Assembly: GCA_012862575.1 (NCBI GenBank)
Contig: BLSF01000026.1
Coordinates: 200,657-264,656 of the forward strand
Origin: Parietichytrium sp. I65-24A
Lineage: Eukaryota; Sar; Bigyra; Thraustochytrida; Thraustochytriidae
DNA length: 64,000 nucleotides
Reading direction: 5' to 3'
Positions 60,261 through 64,000 of this stretch are shown here, in pieces. The position numbers and the translations under genes are program-made. The notes under the pieces are model-generated. The model did not search any database, was not told the origin of the DNA, and saw nothing but the letters and a program-made list of their open reading frames with translations. Position 1 is the stretch's first letter. Each line of letters starts with the position of its first letter.

Positions 60261-61255
60261 GACGTGCTACGTAAACTTATCAACACACAATTCGTATTAC
60301 TTACATACTTTGCTTTGCTTTGCTTTGCTTGTCGTTCTGCTTCCGCTTACAATTCTACAGTTTCCACGACTTTGTCGATTATAAAAATATGGTGGACGGT
60401 CTTAAGTGACGCGGCTTCTGAACCAAACTTTTCTGCCGGGCAATCTTTTCCCCAACCGACCCATTGAGGTTTCGCCTCAGCTGTCGATGCGGCGCATAGT
60501 TTGCGAGGGAGGGATTCCGCCATGTTCGTCGCTCAAGCAAATTGGAGTAAGTGTGGCTTGTTCAACACACACTCACAATGTCGTTCACAGAAGCTCCTCA
60601 CCAATTCCCACCTTTCCCAGTATTTTCACAGTGGTCTATGCCTAGCTAGCTGGAGCTACTTGCAACGACCAACAAACACCCCACAGAAAGAGCAGACTTC
60701 AGAAGATATGATGAGCTCAGAACTAGCTCGAATAGTTAACTCAGCTGGCCGAACGTGCTTTCGCTGCCATATTCGTACGAATCAGAAGAGTTTAAACCCA
60801 AATCACCGTCTTCGGATATCTTCTGACGTCTATCTACGTAGACCAGGCGGCAATATCGGGAGGGGTTGAAGAAACCAGTGACTCAACTCTTCGAGAGTGC
60901 GAAATGTCTAAGGACAGCTAGCTACCAAGTTTCTCAGTCCAAATGTCAACACCGAGCGTGGCACCAAGCTCACTCTCTGACCCTGTCACACTCTGTTTGT
61001 TGTTGATAGTCGAGAGCCAAACAGGTTGCGATTGTCTGGAAGTGTATTGATCTGAGACGCACCCAGCCAAGCACTCAACTCACCGGCGGAAAAAAAGGCG
61101 AGCTCATCCAGCAACTGAGTGGATTGCCAAGTCTCTGAACGCCGGAGCAGTGGAGCGCAGTGGGAACGCAGTGGGAGCGCAGAGAAGTCCAATTACGTTG
61201 GTGCTAGCTAGCAGCACGCGTTGCGCGGCCAGGAGCGTGCAGAACGCGAGGAAGA
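60261..61255. other. Intergenic
   Basis: About 1 kb with a GCTTT repeat near 60310-60330 and the SDR39U1 leader repeat at 61153-61185. No gene is seen. Confidence 0.6.
61153..61185. repeat. 11-bp minisatellite (3 units) in leader
   Basis: Three copies of GAGCGCAGTGG with small changes, 71 bp upstream of the ATG at 61256. Confidence 0.8.
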
Positions 61256-62146
61256 ATGGCGCAGCACGTCCTCATCGCCGGAGGCAAAGGGTTCATTGGG
61301 AGCGTCATTGGCAAAGAATTCGCCCGTGCCGGATACAAGGTGTCGGTGGTAAGCAGGAGTCCAAAGGACGCGGTGACGTGGGAGCAGATCAAAGAGAGCG
61401 GATTGCCTGAGGATGTCTCAGTGGTGGTGAACGCCTCTGGGCAGAATGTGCTGGACCCAATTCACCCGTACACGAGCGCCTTCGAGATTAAGTGCATTGA
61501 GAGCCGAGTGAAAACTTCAGAAGTATTGCGCAAAGCGATCGATTCCGCGAAAAATCCCCCTCGAGTCTTCTTGCAAGTTACAGGTATTGGATATTATTCG
61601 GCAGAGACCGAGGAGATACAAGATGAGTCGTTTCCTCCTGGTAAGGGATACTGGCCGGAGTTTGTGCAGAGGTGGGAAGAGAGTGCCGGGAAGAGTTCAG
61701 ACGCCACAAGGGTTGTTCATCTTCGGTGCGGCGTTGTGCTTGGACCCAAGCAAGGGGCTCTGGTCTCAATGCTTCCGCTTTTTTGGCTTGGGCTCGGAGG
61801 GCGAACCGGCCCAGGCACACAGCCCTTTCCTTGGATCCACCATGCCGATGTTGGTGCGATGGCGCTTTTTGCGGCAGAAAACAATAAAATTGAAGGCGGC
61901 CTAAACATGGTAGCGCCCGGGATCACTACGAATCAGGAATTTGCCAAGGCTCTCGCAGCCACTCTGGGAAGGCCCGCAATTCTCCCAGTACCGAGCTTTA
62001 TCATGAAGTTGATGCTGGGCCCAACCCGCGCAGAAATGCTGCTCGAAGGGCCACGCGCCCTCCCGGCAAAGGCGACCGATTCTGGTTTCGACTTCAAATA
62101 CAAAACCATTGACAAAGCTCTGCAGGACGTTTGGGCAAACTGGTAA
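61256..62146 (+). CDS. SDR39U1/YfcH-type NAD(P)-dependent epimerase-like protein
   Basis: A 296-residue short-chain dehydrogenase of the atypical SDR39U1 (TIGR01777, YfcH) family. VLIAGGKGFIGSVIGKEF is the N-terminal NAD(P) loop (GGxGFIG). VVVNASGQNVLDP marks the family's variant of the NAG loop. GIGYYSAETEEIQDESF holds a Tyr in the catalytic region. VVHLRCGVVLGPKQGAL and PFPWIHHADVGAMALFA follow, then a C-terminal domain (PSFIMKLMLG, MLLEGPRALP) matching DUF1731. Length is normal (about 290-300). The biochemical role of the family is not established; plant members act in plastids. No presequence is evident. The ATG at 61256 directly precedes the nucleotide loop. Confidence 0.92.
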   Translation: MAQHVLIAGGKGFIGSVIGKEFARAGYKVSVVSRSPKDAVTWEQIKESGLPEDVSVVVNASGQNVLDPIHPYTSAFEIKCIESRVKTSEVLRKAIDSAKNPPRVFLQVTGIGYYSAETEEIQDESFPPGKGYWPEFVQRWEESAGKSSDATRVVHLRCGVVLGPKQGALVSMLPLFWLGLGGRTGPGTQPFPWIHHADVGAMALFAAENNKIEGGLNMVAPGITTNQEFAKALAATLGRPAILPVPSFIMKLMLGPTRAEMLLEGPRALPAKATDSGFDFKYKTIDKALQDVWANW

Positions 62147-62779
62147 TTTTAGCTTCAGTCCCCGTGGAAACTCTTTGCTAGCTCTAAACTAATACTTTCT
62201 TCACAGGTAAATTTTGCACCTTGTGCCCTAAATCTTGTTGGGACGCGCGACTCGACTCTACTCGAGATAAATCACACTTGCAAGGGTCTGAAGTCAATAC
62301 TTTTGGTCTACGTATGACTGACTTTCGATTACCGGTATGGCGAAAAAAAGTTGTTCCAGTTGCGTCGGCCAACCAAGTAGAGTATCAAGACCAAACAGTC
62401 TTGGAACCCAACACCAAACACCACCTTCGCGTCTGGCAACCCGACGACTGACCAAGAACGAACCCAAGCCAAGTCTCGAGATGCTGCGGGTTAGCCGCTC
62501 ACTTGACAGTCGTGGCAGAGGACTGTATGGAGTTGCTGGCGCTGCTCAGCCGGACGGATCCCGAAATCTAAGCTGCAAAGTTGTCACAATCAACCATTCA
62601 CAATGTCTCAAAAAACACGGAAAACTCAGAATTCATGCGTTCGTTGGACGACCGGTCGGGTTGAAATTTTGCCAAGAGTGTTCTCCTTTCCAACCTCGGT
62701 AGTACCCCTCTATTCTCGTAATATGATTTGTGCATGAGCGCTCAGTGCGCACACCGATATTCTGATCGGTTCGTCCCGC

Positions 62780-62884
62780 CTACTTCACATTCTTCACAAT
62801 CAGCTTGGGACCATCTTTTTGACCGGGGACAATAGTCCACTTCAAGAGCTTCAACTTGTGAGATTGTGCTTGCGGCAAGCGCAT
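62780..62884 (-). CDS. Possible small protein or last exon
   Basis: A minus-strand frame ending at 62780 encodes 34 residues from its ATG: MRLPQAQSHKLKLLKWT followed by IVPGQKDGPKLIVKNVK. Its composition (alternating Lys/Leu, then VPGQKDGPK) is more protein-like than other frames in this spacer. Upstream the frame stays open only seven codons to a stop at about 62905, so it would be either a micro-protein or the last exon of a gene whose other exons I cannot place. No homology is recognised. Confidence 0.25.
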   Translation of the reverse strand: MRLPQAQSHKLKLLKWTIVPGQKDGPKLIVKNVK

Positions 62885-63596
62885 CTCCCCTTCCACGCAA
62901 CAATTTTATTCCACATTCCATATTCGATGTTTCATGTTCGTCCGTCCGTCACTAAACTTGAAGTTTAAACCCAAAGCCCAAAGTTGGGCGCGGCCAATCT
63001 TTCTTCGCATGCATTTCGCGTTCGCATCTCACATTTGCGCAGCTTTGCTGCTTTTGGAAGTTGATAGGTTTTGGTCACGTGCCTATTCTTCCTTCCTCTT
63101 GCTTTCCTCACCGTACTTTAACTAGTACTCAGCTACTATAAGCAGCCAGTTGCTACTATAGTAAAGTCCCAGTGAGTCCATCGGTGTTAGGTGAAACGTT
63201 AAGTCGGGTTAGGCAGTAAATATTGGCCGAAGGGGGGAGGGCGCCGCTGTGTGCGCGCTAGTCGAAGCTGTAGCCAGGAAGTGTAGGGTCATTCGTAGTT
63301 GTAGTAGGGGTGGATAAGGAGAAAGAAAGTCTGGGCTTTGGCAGTCCTACTGCCGTGCTTTATGTGCCCACCGTGCTCTACATAAAGGTACTAGACTAGA
63401 GTACGGAGTATGTAATAATATATAATTGGCATTGTGTTGTGTTGTGTTGTGTTGTGTTGTTGTTTTGTTGTGTGTTGTTTGCCGAGAACTGTCCTTGTTC
63501 CAAACGAGTGGGCAGTGCGTCGCAACAGCCGAGTTGGGTTTGGCGCTCTAATTCAAGCTACGAGCGGCAGTTCGTCAAGGGTGGAGAGGAAAGGGG

Positions 63597-63680
63597 CTTG
63601 GCAATTTTGCAATTTTGGCAATTTTGGCAACTTTGGCGAGCTTGGCAATCTCGGCAAGCTTGGCAAGCTTGGCAGTTTTG
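63597..63680. repeat. 9-bp minisatellite (9 units) in leader
   Basis: Nine drifting copies of a TTGGCAA(T/G)(T/C)-type unit, ending 70 bp upstream of the ATG at 63751. Confidence 0.85.
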
Positions 63681-63750
63681 ACATATTTGGCGATAGTACG
63701 GCACGCAAGGCCCGCCGAAGTTGGCCTTCCGCCGCGGGAAACGTGAACAG

Positions 63751-64000
63751 ATGGGACTCCGCCGGCTCGAGAGCAGCACAGGTTTTAAAGGGGATGGGTT
63801 TGGCTTTCCGGCGTTTGAGTTTGCACAAGCCAAGGTTTCATCTGTGGAAGAGTCTGACTTTGTGCCACATGTCGATTTGAAAGCGAGTGAGAATGGCAGC
63901 AGCAAGTTGAGGCAACAGGCCGTTAGCTCTGGTACCAAAAGGAACCCACAGGCTGAGGAACTCGGCGCGCTGAAGGCATTCGACACTTGGTTGGAGCAAA
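63751..64000 (+). CDS. Partial hypothetical protein at right edge
   Basis: A plus-strand frame open from 63697 to the window end. The first ATG at 63751 (MGLRRLESSTGFKGDGFGFP) gives 83 residues before the edge. The visible part is polar and probably disordered (SSVEESDFVPHVDLKASENG, then KRNPQAEELGALKAFDTWLEQ turning helical). The composition is clearly coding-like, and the leader carries a 9-bp minisatellite as at other genes here. No domain is visible and the product is unknown. An upstream exon is possible. Confidence 0.55.
   Translation, partial: MGLRRLESSTGFKGDGFGFPAFEFAQAKVSSVEESDFVPHVDLKASENGSSKLRQQAVSSGTKRNPQAEELGALKAFDTWLEQ

Larger units (their letters stand above)
62147..63750. other. 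Intergenic 1.6 kb
   Basis: It contains a possible small minus-strand ORF at 62780-62884, a GTGTT repeat near 63434-63462 and the 9-bp repeat at 63597-63680. Nothing else is supported. Confidence 0.5.

Noticed and set aside
1-64000. Virus-like or transposable element remnants
   Set aside because: No reverse transcriptase, integrase, transposase or capsid motif and no long terminal repeat pair was noticed in any frame.

Overview
The window is nuclear DNA from a protist-like eukaryote with a compact genome. About two dozen protein genes lie on both strands. Most have no intron; the others have one to three GT-AG introns of about 73-118 nt. Gene content suggests a flagellated bikont with an actin cytoskeleton, peroxisomes and mitochondria. 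The pointers are a CCDC42/CFAP73-type axonemal coiled coil, a two-unit coronin with a WASP-like acidic tail, a CIPK/SnRK3 kinase with its NAF motif, a DASH Dad2-like small protein, a yellow-stripe-like transporter, an MFSD5-type transporter, and a malate synthase G ending in -SKL. A stramenopile such as a labyrinthulomycete fits, but this is inference. No rRNA, tRNA, CRISPR array, operon, transposon or virus-like element was recognised.

Layout: 1-1131, a partial gene running off the left edge. 1.1-4.3 kb, gene-free DNA with a GC-rich, hairpin-rich island. 4.3-7.2 kb, coronin. 8.0-9.1 kb, 3-hydroxyacyl-CoA dehydrogenase. 10.0-10.8 kb, a possibly myristoylated orphan, tail to tail with a 1442-aa CH-domain protein (10.8-15.2 kb). 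15.8-17.9 kb, OPT/YSL transporter. 17.9-22.5 kb, the longest gene-free stretch. 22.5-23.5 kb, the flagellar coiled coil. 24.7-25.6 kb, cyclophilin, tail to tail with the Dad2-like gene. 26.9-29.6 kb, a PDZ/ankyrin/phosphatase-like protein whose frame breaks once. 30.9-33.6 kb, a helical-repeat protein with a Gln-rich tail. 34.0-37.1 kb, MFSD5-like transporter divergent from a Tudor-methyltransferase. 38.1-39.7 kb, CIPK. 41.2-41.7 kb, a small alpha/beta-barrel protein. 42.8-44.3 kb, MINDY deubiquitinase. 46.7-48.9 kb, malate synthase G. 49.3-52.1 kb, Nudix hydrolase and dienelactone hydrolase. 53.2-54.5 kb, O-fucosyltransferase-like. 55.2-56.4 kb, dihydroorotase. 56.6-58.1 kb, dyskerin. 59.2-60.3 kb, alpha/beta hydrolase. 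61.3-62.1 kb, SDR39U1 epimerase. 63.75 kb to the edge, a second partial gene.

The genes are mostly unrelated housekeeping functions with no sign of a cluster. Beta-oxidation (HADH) and the glyoxylate cycle (malate synthase) are linked metabolically but not by position.

Two non-coding patterns stand out. A 9-mer, TCACAGTCA, recurs at nine sites, all intergenic. Short minisatellites with 8-11 bp units of unrelated sequence lie about 15-100 bp upstream of the start codon in eleven genes. Coordinates, splice sites and counts were worked out by eye.
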